A stretch of DNA of 64,000 nt from Bathynomus jamesi (GCA_023014485.1 JAJOZX010009042.1:116821-180820), one strand, 5' to 3'. Positions 12,017 through 31,224 are shown, numbered from the stretch's first letter. Numbers and translations are program-made. Notes: a model not told the origin generated them from the letters alone.

Positions 12017-14564
12017 TAGTCCGGTTGCACGGGGTGGGAACCCTGCATTGTTTGTTATAAAGCAAATCTTGACAGATTTTGAAAGCTTATACCACCCCAT
12101 TCAAGAATCCATCGGGTGTAAACCTGACCCCCGCTTGGCTTTTTCAATATGGCCACCAATTTCCAAGATGGCCGGCGAAACTGAAAAATCCCATATCCTG
12201 GTCAATACTTGATGGATTTTGATGATCTTGGTGTCATTTCTAGGAGGTTTTAGGATGATGAGTCGATCTGGAGGGTTTGCAGATACTTTGGGAGTCGTTT
12301 TGACTCACATTCGTCAATACTCAAGGTCATTGAAGGTCAAACGCCCCCGAAATAAGGAATCTCCCATATCCCGGGCAGTCGCGGAGATATTTTGGTGATC
12401 TTACTGTCGTTTTTATGGTTTTGGGCGAGACTGACTAGTTCTAGAGGCACATAATAACAGTAGGATATCATTTTGCAACTCCATGGGTCAAGTCAAGGTC
12501 ATTTGAGGTTAAAGTTTGGCCTTGAAATATGATAATGCCACAGTTGACATCACTGTATTTGCTTTATTTCAGTGACAATTTCTACAATCTAGCTAACTGC
12601 TGAGCACTTAACATCTTTTCTGAAGATAAAAGCAGATCATAATGCTTAAATGACAACCCACATTATATGGATATAGATATTCGGATATAAACCACAATTT
12701 ATGCTGAAGTGCAGGGCACATGCATTCTATGGAAGGTTGCAAAGCTACAAGATATGACCTCGTAAGCAAAACAAAGCTCACACCTAGCTGGGAGATTGGC
12801 ATTGACAACTTTGATGCAGTTATTCACATTAGGCAACCATTTATTGGGGCAAATTTCAAACGACATGGTTGTGTCAGGATCGTCAGGATCATGAGTCTTC
12901 TCTTCGTTTGCGTTTTGGGTCAATGGATTGTTGCAATCCAAGCCGCTACCACATGTACACACTCATAAATATCAACAGATTCCTCACAATCTTTTGCAAT
13001 ATTCAGGTATAAAGCAGCATAGTTTTTGAAAACTAACAACGTAGCGACACCATCCCCATGTAAGTCTACAATTTCGTCTTTGAAGTAATCTTTGACTTTT
13101 ACAATGAGCGACCTACGTGACAACTTCTCACCACCTAACTCTTTGTAACGCTTCTCTACTTCAATTGAATTCCATGGTTTCATTTTGTCCTTCGACAATT
13201 CTACACACAAAGCAATGAAGGGGCGGTCTTCAGGTTCAACCCTTGACTTATTCTGGCAAGCTCTCTCAACCTCAACATGAAAGGTAGACATACAATCTTT
13301 ATGGTATCGGGCTTCTTCAGCCGGTAAATCTCCTTTCATGCCCAACAACGTACTGAGTACAACTTGTCCCTGCTCATCATTTTTCAGTTTACACTTTTCT
13401 ATCAACACATCTTTGTAATTTGTTTTTTTATCACCAAGCTTATCGGTCATAAACCTAGATGTTGGAATGCGGTATTGCACCGGAACTATGATGTCATATT
13501 TCTCGGGTAATATACACTCACTGACTTTCAAACAAAAGAGACAGTGTTTTTAGGGTCATATACTGAGCCTTCACTGAGAACAGCACTACGTAGTCTTTTT
13601 GACTCCACTGTAGGGGTATCACATTCTCTTTTTTTCATGAATGCTGATAAATTCCGCTTGGACACATAAGTGGAAACAGTTCTCGTGACAAGAAAGGATT
13701 TTTGCTCCATCTTCCAAGAGAGGCTCTAGTCTCGCTCGAACATCTGGCTGCTCTCTGATGTCGCTGCTCTCTATGATTTTCTGAATCCTTCCACAATTTG
13801 AAAGACCTTCTGACCTCCAGGACAGCTACGCAGGAAATCCTTGAAGAAACATTCGTCTGCAGCTTTTGTAGAACCTGAAAATTAAGAATTTTGTTTACCC
13901 ATTCTTCAGAGTACAAATCACATTGAAATAATTTATCCTCAGCAAATGAAAACTAAACACTGCTCACCTGGTATATTCTCTATATTCAGCAGTCAAAAAA
14001 CAATTTTGGAATCAGCACAACCAAGACGTCATCAAACCACCAGGTGGGCAGCACCATCAGCAATAATCTCAACAACCTGAAAAAAATAAGAGGAATAATT
14101 AGACATATTGGAATTCACCTTACCATGGGGAAAATAATCCCTGATTTCATTTTAAACCCGAAATAACTACTCAGTCTCGCCCAAAACCAAAAAACGACAG
14201 TAAGATCACCAAAATATCTCCACGACTGCCCGGGATATGGGATATTCCTTATTTCGGGGGCGTTGACCTCCAATGACCTTGAGTATTGACGAGTGTGGGT
14301 CAAGACGACTCCCAAAGTATCTGCAACCCCTAGAAATGCCACCAAGATCATCAAAATCCATGAAGTATTGACCAGGATATGGGATTTTTGTTTCGCCGGC
14401 CATCTTGGAAAATGGTGGCCATATTGAAAAAGCCAAGCGGGGGTCAGGTGTACACCAGATGGATTCTTGAATGGGGTGGTATAAGCTTTCAAAATATGTA
14501 AAAATTTGCTTTATAACAAACAATGCAGGGTTCCAGTAAAATCACGGTCTGTGCTACCGGACTA
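12017..14564 (-). mobile_element. 2.5-kb DNA transposon with ~0.4-kb terminal inverted repeats and CAG target duplication
   Basis: The ends read TAGTCCGGT and its reverse complement ACCGGACTA, and similarity continues inward for about 400 bp on both sides (12017-12435 and 14155-14564; markers CCTGCATTGTTTGTTATAA and GGTCAATACTT). The trinucleotide CAG is present once on each side (12014-12016, 14565-14567). Removing the element and one CAG rejoins the host gene in frame (SEEQ then GERFHQ), which fixes both ends exactly. The centre carries minus-strand coding fragments. A 3-bp duplication with TAGTCC ends fits none of the superfamilies I can name confidently. Confidence 0.85.
12699..13710 (-). 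pseudogene. ORF fragments of unknown protein inside the long-TIR transposon
   Basis: Frame 1 (13710-13528) reads MEQKSFLVTRTVSTYVSKRN and ends DPKNTVSFV. Frame 2 (13531-12920) continues KVSECILPEKYDIIVPVQ, then GDLPAEEARYHKDCMSTFHV, SRRSLIVKVKDYF and LYLNIAKDCEESVDIYE. A further frame (12962-12699) has several Cys (CPNKWLPNVNNC, CELCF). The YHKDC pattern resembles finger-like regions of unclassified TE proteins; no DDE triad is visible. A spliced 5' part is possible: AG acceptors precede GTTGTTGAGATTATTGC at about 14079. Probably the transposon's own protein, now broken by at least one frameshift. Confidence 0.5.
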
Positions 14565-15012
14565 CAGGGCGAAAGGTTTCACCAATATATCAAGATCATG
14601 GAAAAACGATATCAGGGTAGCTGGAATGAAGCAATAATGGCCGACTACTGTTGGTGTTTAAAAAGAGGTTTATCCTATCTGCAGAAGAAGAGTTTCAAGA
14701 AAGCGCAAACTCATCCAAATGAAAAATTAACAGTTTGGGTTTTGCTATTGATTAATAAGATTTTATTTTTGATTTTGTACTAAAACATGACGTGATGGAA
14801 CAAAACCAATAAAAATTTGGAATTAGAACGTTAAAATTGTACAAATTCACCTTTTTTCTAGAAATCAACAGAAATTTTTTTCTCAAATGAATATCAGTGT
14901 TATTTGCTATTTTAGTTTTAATATCATATTTTTAAGTTTTTGCAGTTTCTTGGTAAGTGTATTTAATCTATAATATAGCATGAAATTCAATACGTCAACA
15001 GTACATCATTAC

Positions 15013-16911
15013 TAGGGCAGTCAAAAGTTGACCGAAAAAATTAAGAAAGTTGACCTTACGAATTGAAAAAATTGACTTATAAAGTTGCCTTTACTTTCAA
15101 TAATAAAAACGATACTTTAATTACTTATTCTTGCTCTTCTACATCAGTTGACCGATTGTGGTAAATTATGAAGTATTTGCCGACATTTTCTGGCAAAAAA
15201 TTGCGATCCTTACTTAATAATTTATTAAGCATGGAGAAAGATCTCTCTACAGCGGCAGTTGTTGGTTGACATTGCAAAAGCTGACCATAAACGGTTGGTG
15301 AGATTTCAGGTCTACTGAGGTTAATTATTTCACAAATACCATTTGTCTTGAGTCTTGTTTCAATGTATTGTTTGACTGAACACATATCTTCGCCAAGGTT
15401 GATAGAAGAAATGGTTTCATATGCCTCTCTAATGGTGCAATCAGATGCTTCCATCCTAGTCACTAAGCTAGCAATCAAACTATAATTCATTTTGATTGAT
15501 ATTAGTTGCTTTGGCAGTTTTTCATTAGCAACACTCTCTTTAGCCTTCTGAACAATGATTCCTTCATCTTCAAAATTTTCCACAATTGTCTTCACATTTG
15601 GAAAATTGTCTGCATAATAAAAAGCAGCGTTCAGCCAGCTTGCCCAACGTGTTACAATCGGTTCTGGAGGAGTTCCTATTTCAGCAAACAATTCCTTCCT
15701 TCTTTTGTTTTTAAGAGTAGAAGCCTTGACACATGCAATTAAAGTGTCAACATCACTATAAAATGCTCTTATTTGCATCGCACAATTATGTAACAGATGC
15801 GCAAGACACGTTACATGGAAAAGTCTTGGAAAAAGTTGCTTGAGTGTCGCTCCAGCTGACACCATGTAACGAGCTGCATCAGACAGAAGTAAACAGAAAT
15901 TTTTCTTGGTATCTCGAATTCTTTTACAGTATCGTCAATCTTGTGTATGACAGTTCGTGCATTAACATTTCCAAGAAGAACATCGCACCTGATTAAATAT
16001 GTTTTCTTGGGAACATCAATAGATCCAGCAAGTATGTTCAAATATTTTGAGCCCCTTACTTCACTTTCATCAACAATTAGGAAAACTAATTTACCCTCTA
16101 GCAAATGTTTTATTCTACTTAACTCGCTTTCTGCCTGTCTCATTGCTATTGATCTGCAAGTTGACACGCAAGGCACTGCTACACCTAATTCAGAGAACAA
16201 TTGTTTCACATGAGGGTTGCTCAACTTATGAAGAGGTATGTTGGCTGACAGAAATGTAGTCACAAGTTTTTCCGAAAAATCTGAAGACTTGTACTTTAAA
16301 AGGGTTTGCGTCTTTTCATTTCCCACATTTTGGTCTATACCACGCTGGTGCTTTTGGGTAGAGCGATGTTTATCCACAAAAAAGGATTTGTCATGCTTGA
16401 CCACAACACAACAAATCTGACAGTATAGCTCATTTTTTCCTGAACAAATGAATTCATTAGGATATTTTGCAATTATAGCGCGCACTTTAGCAATAGAACT
16501 AACTGCAACTTTTGGCATTTTAAATATCTGAAATCAAAAGAAATCGAAATCAGTGAAATCACAAATCAGAAAAAATCACAAATCAAAAATGGTAACCAGT
16601 AACCACAATACATACAACACAACCACATCCAAAACCAGAACGGACATAACTGAATAAGACAAATACGAGCAGCGAAGTTGCCAGTTAACCAGAAAGATGC
16701 CAATTTTTAGTTATTTTCATTATTTATTCCAAAAAATTGACTTTATTTACCTCATTGCTATTTTTTGACCTAACAGTTAAATGTTGACTTTTGGTTGACC
16801 TATTAACTTTGGTAATATACCCCTACAGGTGTTTTTATTGCATTTTCAGTCGTTTCAGCGAAAAGTGCCCCATAGGAAACAATTTGACTTTATTGACTTT
16901 TGACCGCCCTA
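15013..16911 (-). mobile_element. hAT transposon, 1.9 kb, complete ends
   Basis: Termini TAGGGCAGTCAAAAGT and, reversed from the right, TAGGGCGGTCAAAAGT, flanked by a perfect 8-bp target duplication ATCATTAC (15005-15012, 16912-16919). TAGGG-type ends plus an 8-bp duplication are diagnostic of hAT. It carries the broken transposase at 15125-16518. Confidence 0.93.
15125..16518 (-). pseudogene. hAT transposase (CGGBP1-like N-terminus), one frameshift
   Basis: The first frame (16518-15811) starts MPKVAVSSIAKVRAIIAKYP and has a BED/CGGBP1-like finger: LYCQICCVVVKHDKSFFV followed by H..TQKH. It then has FLIVDESEVRGSKYLNILAG, which includes the first acidic catalytic region. A frameshift near 15900 leads into the second frame (15865-15125): SDAARYMVSAGATL, the C..H region HVTCLAHLLHNC, and the C-terminal hAT dimerisation block AAVERSFSMLNKLLSKDRNF. 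With a single frameshift and all blocks present, it is a young inactivated copy that could still supply ends for transposition in trans. Confidence 0.88.
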
Positions 16912-16983
16912 ATCATTACTAATAAGTAGCATGCCATTTACTTTAAATTTTGACTTAATTCATCTTGAGGTAAAATAATTATA

Positions 16984-17557
16984 CAGGGTGTCCGAGAATT
17001 ATCTGTACAATTTTTGGCTGTTATTAAAAGTCAACCATGAAGTGTAGAAATTACAGTGTTGTCCCATTTTACAGAGAATCTCATTAAGTTTTTCTGATAC
17101 CAAGTTTGACAAGTGTTTTAGAATTCCAGTGTGTCCGAACATTATCTGTACAATTTCATCTTTTTTTTAATAAAAATTGCTTGTAACACAACGTAAAATT
17201 CTTAAACAAGATTATTTTAGAATCTGCATTTTCAAAAGTTTCTTTTATTAAAGTAACGTTATTACAAACATTCGATATGTGCACCATTAGTGATTCGCAA
17301 AACATCCAATCGATACTCCAAATGTTGCCATGTACGCTGCAGCATATCCACATCAATTCGCTCAATAGCAGCTGTGATTCTGCTTTTAAATCATCAATGT
17401 CTGTCACCCGCGTACATTTCTAAAACACTTGTCAAAACTTGGTATATCGAAAAAACCTAATGAGATCTCTGTAAAATGGGACAACACTAGAATTTCTACA
17501 CTTCATGGTTGACTTTTAATAACAGCAAAAATTGTACAGATAATTCTCGGACACCGG
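16984..17557. mobile_element. Mariner-derived fold-back with C-terminal transposase remnant
   Basis: The arms 16984-17130 and 17418-17557 are inverted repeats of about 140-150 bp starting CAGGGTGTCCGAGAATTATC, with TA outside. The interior begins with a second, internal copy of the terminus (CAGTGTGTCCGAACATTATC at 17131) and encodes on the minus strand the last ~40 residues of a DUF4817-type transposase (RITAAIERIDVDM, TWQHLEYRLDVLRI, ending GAHIECL and stop). So a real transposon 3' end lies inside a larger inverted structure. Confidence 0.75.
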
Positions 17558-18244
17558 TATACTGTTCATATTTACATTTAGTGTCTATTGAATTTGTTTT
17601 ACATCTTCTTTTACAAACGGTTTCTTTTTTATCTCCTTTGAAAGGGAACAAAATGAAAAAAGGTAAAGAAAAAAAATGAATGAGTCAACTCTGAACTTAT
17701 ATCAATCCAGGTCTCGAAAGTGATAAGGAGAGAAATTAGCGATGAATCTAATGTTGTAATTTCTGTGATCCGAAAATGTCGTTTAAGTTGATGGTGGTTC
17801 TCTTCATATCATTAATTCTGTTTAGTCGAAAGAGAGGTTTTTAGAACGAAAAACAAAACCAACCAAAATGTAAGTTGACGTATAATTTTTATCAATATTA
17901 GTAGAAATATTTTTCCTATTAAATATATAAACTTCATCATAGAAAGTTTGAAAGTTTTTCACGTTAATAAATGAAAGCATGTTATGGAAGCTCACTTCTT
18001 CTTAATATAATTTTCTTTTGTTTTTTCTCCATTATTTCTCGATTCGTTCCTGAGCTAACCTTCAGTGAACTTTAGCGTATAACTCTGATTTTATTATAAA
18101 GTATTATTTCAGAAAGGTCGTTAGATGCCTTTCATATTTACATTTTTCTTTTCTTTTACAAACCACAAAAAATTGCTTCAGTTTTCGATAAGCTAAATAG
18201 CGCTTCTGAAATAATAATGCGGTTTAATGGATTGTTTAACTTTA

Positions 18245-18420
18245 TTCTTAACAGCAAATGTTATGTGACGGAGGGGACCTATAGCTTTACGTAGCATCCA
18301 AACCTCTGGACGCTGGTCACATCCAACTACCACCTAGACCCAATGTCGTTTAACTTCGCTGATGGAAAGAGAAACAGTCTTTGACATGGGCCACTATAAC
18401 CATAATAACAATAATAATTT
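18245..18420 (-). repeat. 5S rRNA-derived SINE
   Basis: Read on the minus strand it contains CATCAGCGAAGTTAAACGAC, then GGTGGTAGTTGGATG, in 5S order, then GCTACGTAAAGCTATAGGTC. The orthologous copy at 40495-40660 occupies the same place in block C, so this insertion predates the B/C duplication. It lies downstream of lectin B. Confidence 0.75.
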
Positions 18421-19099
18421 GTTAACATTTGTTATTTTTCAATTCCTGCTTCATTGTACATTTCAATAAATATGCTTTGATGATACTTTCTAGTTGCGAT
18501 GAATATAAGGAAATTGTCACCTTAATTCTACTTTTCTTAATTAATTGTGCTGCTATGAATTCATACAGCTTTGATGAAATTTTGTAATTTTTGGTGTGAA
18601 GGGACAGAATAAAACACAAATATAACAATTTTAAAGTAGGGCAGAATTTTATTGAAAGTAAACTTTCTCACAATAAATCTGTCTTCACAAAACAACAACA
18701 AACCATTTTGGTATCAATACTGAAAATTCGCCATTAATATTCAAACTGAAAACGACATTCATTCGTTCGTACAAAGGTTTTATCAGTTAAATAAAATATG
18801 TTTTTATGGGAACCAAATAGCAAAGAAGCAGTAGATACCGTAAGTCTTAACAAGTAGAAATTGGTTTCTATGTTAAAAGATTTGCATTTATGAAATCCCG
18901 AAATTATGATAAAATTAATAAAAATTGACAGATTCCTAGAGAAATATTTAAAAATGGAACCATATTTATATTGTTATACAATTAACAAATTTATAAAAAT
19001 AACTCACCACATAAATGAATCGTTAAACAAATATGACAAACTATATCACATTCCATCACATTCCATAATCTTAATCTGAATCTGGTCTCAAACATTTTT

Positions 19100-27198
<8,099 letters not shown>

Positions 27199-27306
27199 CT
27201 AGTGATTAAAGAAAATACAAAAATGAACAAATTAGTAAATAAATAATACGTCTTTTATCGCCATTTTTTAAAAATATTTTTGTCATATTTATTATATGTA
27301 TGCTTT

Positions 27307-27358
<52 letters not shown>
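27307..27358. repeat. TA microsatellite upstream of lectin B
   Basis: About 25 TA units, 110 bp upstream of the lectin B start codon, followed by GTATGTATG-type repeats. The paralogous site in block C carries the LTR element at 52737. Confidence 0.95.
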
Positions 27359-27365
<7 letters not shown>

Positions 27366-27567
27366 ATGTATGTGAATGAATGTATGTATGTATATGTAGA
27401 TGTGTGTGTCTGACTTTATGTTTTAATAAATGTATAATTTTATAACTTTCAAAGCTACAATCTCACCGTGGATACATACAGTATGTAACTTCAGGTTCTT
27501 CGTTCTTTCTTTAACTACAACCGTTTTTTATCTTTATCTTATTTTATCCATATATATATATATATAT

Positions 27568-30078
27568 TAGGGTTATAACGTTTTTACAACATAATATTCC
27601 TGTACTTTAATTCGATGAACTTTTGCCTAAAAACAAAGAAATGAACTTTCATTTTAATATCTTTTTAGAAAAGGTCACCCCGAAATCAAAAAATCGATTA
27701 TTGCATACGTAACTTTTTTGCATATTCCATGTAATATAATAAAAGAACTCACAACATAATCGTTATAATACTTGTACATATATTACTGCTTATTGCTTAG
27801 AATAAACCGAAGTTGCAGTTTGTTTTTGTTTCTGCAGGCAGCATACATTTCCTGCATAACTTTGATTGCACGTTCTGCACACTGATTACTTCTTGGTATC
27901 TTGAGTGGGGATGGCTCCTGCTTCCAGTGATTTTCCAATGAGTTCAATGCTTTTTTGTAAGGTTTCAATATTTCTGACAAGTTCTTGAAGTCATTTTCAT
28001 TGTACATCTGATTAGTAAACCAATATTCTGCCCAGTTGTATGAAATGAATCTGCATACCTTCTCCAAAGTCTTCCTTGTTGTAGGTATAAGAATAAATGC
28101 AAGGATAGCTAGAATGGCTCTTGAATGCCACCTCGCATTGCTGATGTTTGGAATTTTCTGAAAGTTAATCAAAGGAAAATTCCCTTTTTCTTCAAAGAAT
28201 CTAAACACCCGTGTTAGATGGTACAAAAACTTAATATCATCTCTCCATCCTGATTTCTCGAGGACCTCTTCTGTTCCATTAACAAACTGTGCCTTTAGTT
28301 CCTCATAATTCTTCACCAGTTGGGATACAAATGGATATTCGATGTTTGGAGAACTGGTGTTAGCACCAAGATCTTCGTCCATTACCAAACGGAGAATCCT
28401 GTCCAGAATGTGATGCTGACAACTGATAAATTGTGGTTTGCAGATACCCTTCTCTGAGAACATTCGTTGCAATTTGACAACAACTCCACTCTTTTTCCCA
28501 GTGTTAACACTTGTTGTATCAGCAACGATCATCTTTATTGCATTCCATAAGGTGTATTCATCAATAACTTTTGCAATTCCTTCAGCAATAGTTTCAGCCT
28601 TGCCATCTTTCAGACGCAATGCATCCAATTTTACTTCGGTTCTTTCATTTTTAAGTACCACTACTTGATACTCATTTTCCTCAATGCGCTTTCCATCAAA
28701 ATGTAAAGACCACTCTTCCATCTGTAAATTTTCAATCATTTCCTCCTTCAATTTAGCAGCCTCTTTGTATGCTGACTTGTAAATTGCTGCTTGACTTGGT
28801 GTTGGAATGTCAATACCATCAAGTGACAACTGTTTGCATATTTTAGCGGCTTTACTTGTTGATACTCCTGTGGATGTCACCAAGTTGGTTGCAACTTTAC
28901 TTTTGTTATGTCTTCTGGTTGGTGGAGTAATACTCTCATCTTCATCTTGATCTTCATGCTCGCTCTCTTCAGATTCAGTACCACTACCACCAGATACATG
29001 ATTGTAAGATGTTGATGCTGATTCAGCAGGCAATTTTCGTCTCTTTGAAGGGTGAATCGTTTCTTCACTTGCAACTTGACCTGTAGAGTACCCCACTTCT
29101 CCTTTGCTTTCCACTTGAAGGTGGTACAGTCGTTTGTCTTCCGAGGATAACCATTGGCCATTTACTTTAGTGATATCAAAAAGTTCATTCAGGGCATCAT
29201 ATTTTCCCCTCCTGACACATTCATCATAAGTCTTCATCACCTTGTCAAGCTTTGCTCGTATTATTTGATCTGACACATGCGGAAAATTCAATTTATTCTT
29301 TCATAATTTTGTAACTTCTTTGGAAATTTCCACTATTCGCTCCTTTCTTCCTTTGATTTCTGTTCCAAGAAACTGGTACCGTCCAATGATTTTGGAGTGG
29401 CATTCTGCATTTTTCTTCTAGTGAAGAATCTTCTAAAGGCACACTTCCTCTTCTTCTATGTGACTGCTGGAATCTCCAGATTATTGGTCCAGATATCCTT
29501 GTTCTTCTGTATGGTAGTATCACTTTTCTTGTGTGACATTATATTGCTTCTGAAACAGATATAAAAAGGTATTAAGTTGATTTGTTTGTTTGTTTATATA
29601 TATATTATATATATAATATTAATATAATATATAGAAAATAATATATAATTAGAGGGCGGATTTTTAGGTGAAAAAATATGACCAAATATTTATTTTTAGG
29701 TGATAAATTTTGGAAAATATTTTTAGAACATCCATAGAACGTCTCACGAAAATATTTATCACCAAATATTTTGGGCTCTATATATTTTTTGAGTTTGACT
29801 CCCCTCTACAAAACATTCTGGATACGCTTTTGTTTACGTGTTAAAATGGAAGAAAAATTCAACAAATTATTATGGTTAATAAATTTTAATAATAATATAT
29901 TTATATACTTATGAGTAGGAACGTAAATATATGGTTATGGTGATTCAAACTTTTGATTTGGGGGTGACCTCTTTTAAAAACTGAGAGGAATTAGGGTCTT
30001 TTTCATTGTTTTTAAGCAAAAGTTCATCGATTTATGATACAGGAGATCTTTTATTTGAAAAAAAGTCTAAAAGTTATA

Positions 30079-30084
<6 letters not shown>
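27568..30084 (-). mobile_element. hAT-like transposon with TAGGGTTATAAC ends
   Basis: Left end TAGGGTTATAACG and right end GTTATAACCCTA, inserted inside a TA microsatellite, so the target duplication cannot be read. Block C has the uninterrupted microsatellite (56010-56042). It carries one long minus-strand frame. The ends and the protein pattern both suggest a hAT relative. Confidence 0.75.
27783..29291 (-). CDS. hAT-like transposase, 502-codon open frame (N-terminus decayed)
   Basis: Open from MNFPHVSDQIIRAKLDK to the stop at 27783. An acidic low-complexity stretch (SEESEHEDQDEDES) is followed by a catalytic-type core: WSLHFDGKRIEENEYQVVV (first Asp candidate), KMIVADTTSVNTGKKSG (second) and FISCQHHILDRILRLV (the C..H motif of hAT and related families), then ARWHSRAILAILAF. 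Upstream, 29292-29540 holds further coding-like sequence (MSHKKSDTTIQKNKD) interrupted by stops, so the true N-terminus, including any DNA-binding finger, is lost or spliced. The C-terminal dimerisation block is not obvious. Family assignment rests on motif order only. Confidence 0.65.
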   Translation of the reverse strand: MNFPHVSDQIIRAKLDKVMKTYDECVRRGKYDALNELFDITKVNGQWLSSEDKRLYHLQVESKGEVGYSTGQVASEETIHPSKRRKLPAESASTSYNHVSGGSGTESEESEHEDQDEDESITPPTRRHNKSKVATNLVTSTGVSTSKAAKICKQLSLDGIDIPTPSQAAIYKSAYKEAAKLKEEMIENLQMEEWSLHFDGKRIEENEYQVVVLKNERTEVKLDALRLKDGKAETIAEGIAKVIDEYTLWNAIKMIVADTTSVNTGKKSGVVVKLQRMFSEKGICKPQFISCQHHILDRILRLVMDEDLGANTSSPNIEYPFVSQLVKNYEELKAQFVNGTEEVLEKSGWRDDIKFLYHLTRVFRFFEEKGNFPLINFQKIPNISNARWHSRAILAILAFILIPTTRKTLEKVCRFISYNWAEYWFTNQMYNENDFKNLSEILKPYKKALNSLENHWKQEPSPLKIPRSNQCAERAIKVMQEMYAACRNKNKLQLRFILSNKQ

Positions 30085-30164
<80 letters not shown>

Positions 30165-30200
30165 GTATGTGTGGTTATATATACGTATATATATATATAT
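30085..30200. repeat. TA and CA microsatellite
   Basis: About 20 TA units, then about 19 CA units, then more TA. It continues the microsatellite that the element at 27568-30084 interrupted. Confidence 0.95.
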
Positions 30201-30282
30201 TATATATGCGCTTCCATGCTTAATATATCCTGAACCATCGTTCAAACTCAACAAAAGTACTATTATATAATATATGCACCGA

Positions 30283-30890
30283 GGTGGTGTAATGGTTAGT
30301 GTTGTTGACTACGAATCCTTCGAGACCCGGTGATAGCAGGCGGCGCCAGCAAACACCAGCTGTTCATCCTTCCACACAATAAAGAAATTGGTTGGTAAAT
30401 AAATGGGTACCCTGGGTAGACTAGTGGTTAAGACGCTGGGCTGCTGCTGGGGCGTGGTTTGGATTCCACGTTAAACTGTAAGTCGAAGGTGGAGTGAAAA
30501 GCTTGACATTCGTCAGAATGAACAATTCGGGAGGAAGCAAACCAAAGGTTACCAAAGGTAAGTTAGATATGTTAAGTTTAGAGGTACATATAACCTTTGG
30601 CTAGCTTCCGCCCGAATTGTTCATTCTGACGAAGGTGAAGTTTTTCACTCCGCCTTAGAGCCACAGTTTCACGTGGAATCCGAACCACACCCCCCAGCAG
30701 CCCAGCGTCTTAACCACGAGGCCACCCAGGGTACCCATTTATCTACCAACCACTCTCTTTATTGCGTGGAAGGATGAACAGCTGGGTTTTGCTGCGCGCC
30801 GGCTGCCGTCACCGGGTCTCGACTCTCGATCCTGGGGCCGATGGATTCGTAGTCAGCGACGATAACCATTATACCACCGAGGCGCATTAA
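30283..30890. repeat. Two dimeric tRNA-like SINEs in inverted orientation
   Basis: Plus-strand unit 30283-30560: GAGGTGGTGTAATGGTTAGT (A box), then a second tRNA-like head with CTAGTGGTTAAGACGCTGGG and a B box in GTGGTTTGGATTCCACGT. The reverse complement of nearly the same unit fills 30890-30590 (GGTGGTATAATGGTTATCG and so on). The arms of ~290 bp make one large inverted repeat. The same arrangement, 5'-truncated on the left, recurs at 56096-56635. Confidence 0.8.
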
Positions 30891-30926
30891 CGTATACATA
30901 TATACGCACGTATATATGTATGTGTG

Positions 30927-30978
<52 letters not shown>

Positions 30979-31001
30979 CGTACGTATATATATATATATA
31001 T

Positions 31002-31147
31002 AAGCAAAGAACCACAGGGAAAAGGAAAAGGAAACACGAAATCCGAGCGCTTTCGTGATATATTCACATCTTGTCCCTGAAGATGTGAATATATCGCGAA
31101 AGCGCTTGGATTTCATGTTTCCTTTTCCTTTTCCCTGTGGTTCTTTG
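31002..31147. repeat. Penelope-type terminal hairpin with hammerhead-like cores
   Basis: Arms of ~70 bp (AAGCAAAGAACCACAGGGAA outward) surround CTTGTCCCTG. Each strand presents CTGAAGATGTGAATATATCG followed by CGAAAGCG, an order matching the conserved CUGANGA and GAAA boxes of a hammerhead ribozyme. Flanked by TA/CA microsatellite. Paralogous copy at 56690-56830. Confidence 0.65.
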
Positions 31148-31184
31148 ATTATTAAAAAGATCACGTGTTGTTCTGTGATTGTAT

Positions 31185-31222
<38 letters not shown>

Positions 31223-31224
<2 letters not shown>

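Larger units (their letters stand above)
10505..14815 (+). pseudogene. Decayed multi-copy TE-like gene, split by a 2.5-kb insertion
   Basis: Coding pieces in order: 10514-11299 with one in-frame TAG (SHRRCVNHSDSFCYTCGSF with zinc-binding-like Cys, then VRIVWRESRDHTSDCYFC); 11300-11650 decayed (GQQLGHTKFPCFLCE); 11648-11990 (MKQFVKALDKDGDCF, SVNDHFLHSHLD, FPENLG); and, after the insertion at 12017-14564, the rest from 14568 (GERFHQYIKIMEKRYQG, MADYCWCLKR). From memory this protein type is multi-copy and unnamed in arthropods and cnidarians, so I treat it as a mobile element or a gene spread by one; no superfamily is assigned. Conserved Cys/His in the first part suggest a nucleic-acid-binding finger (inference). 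Confidence 0.7.
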
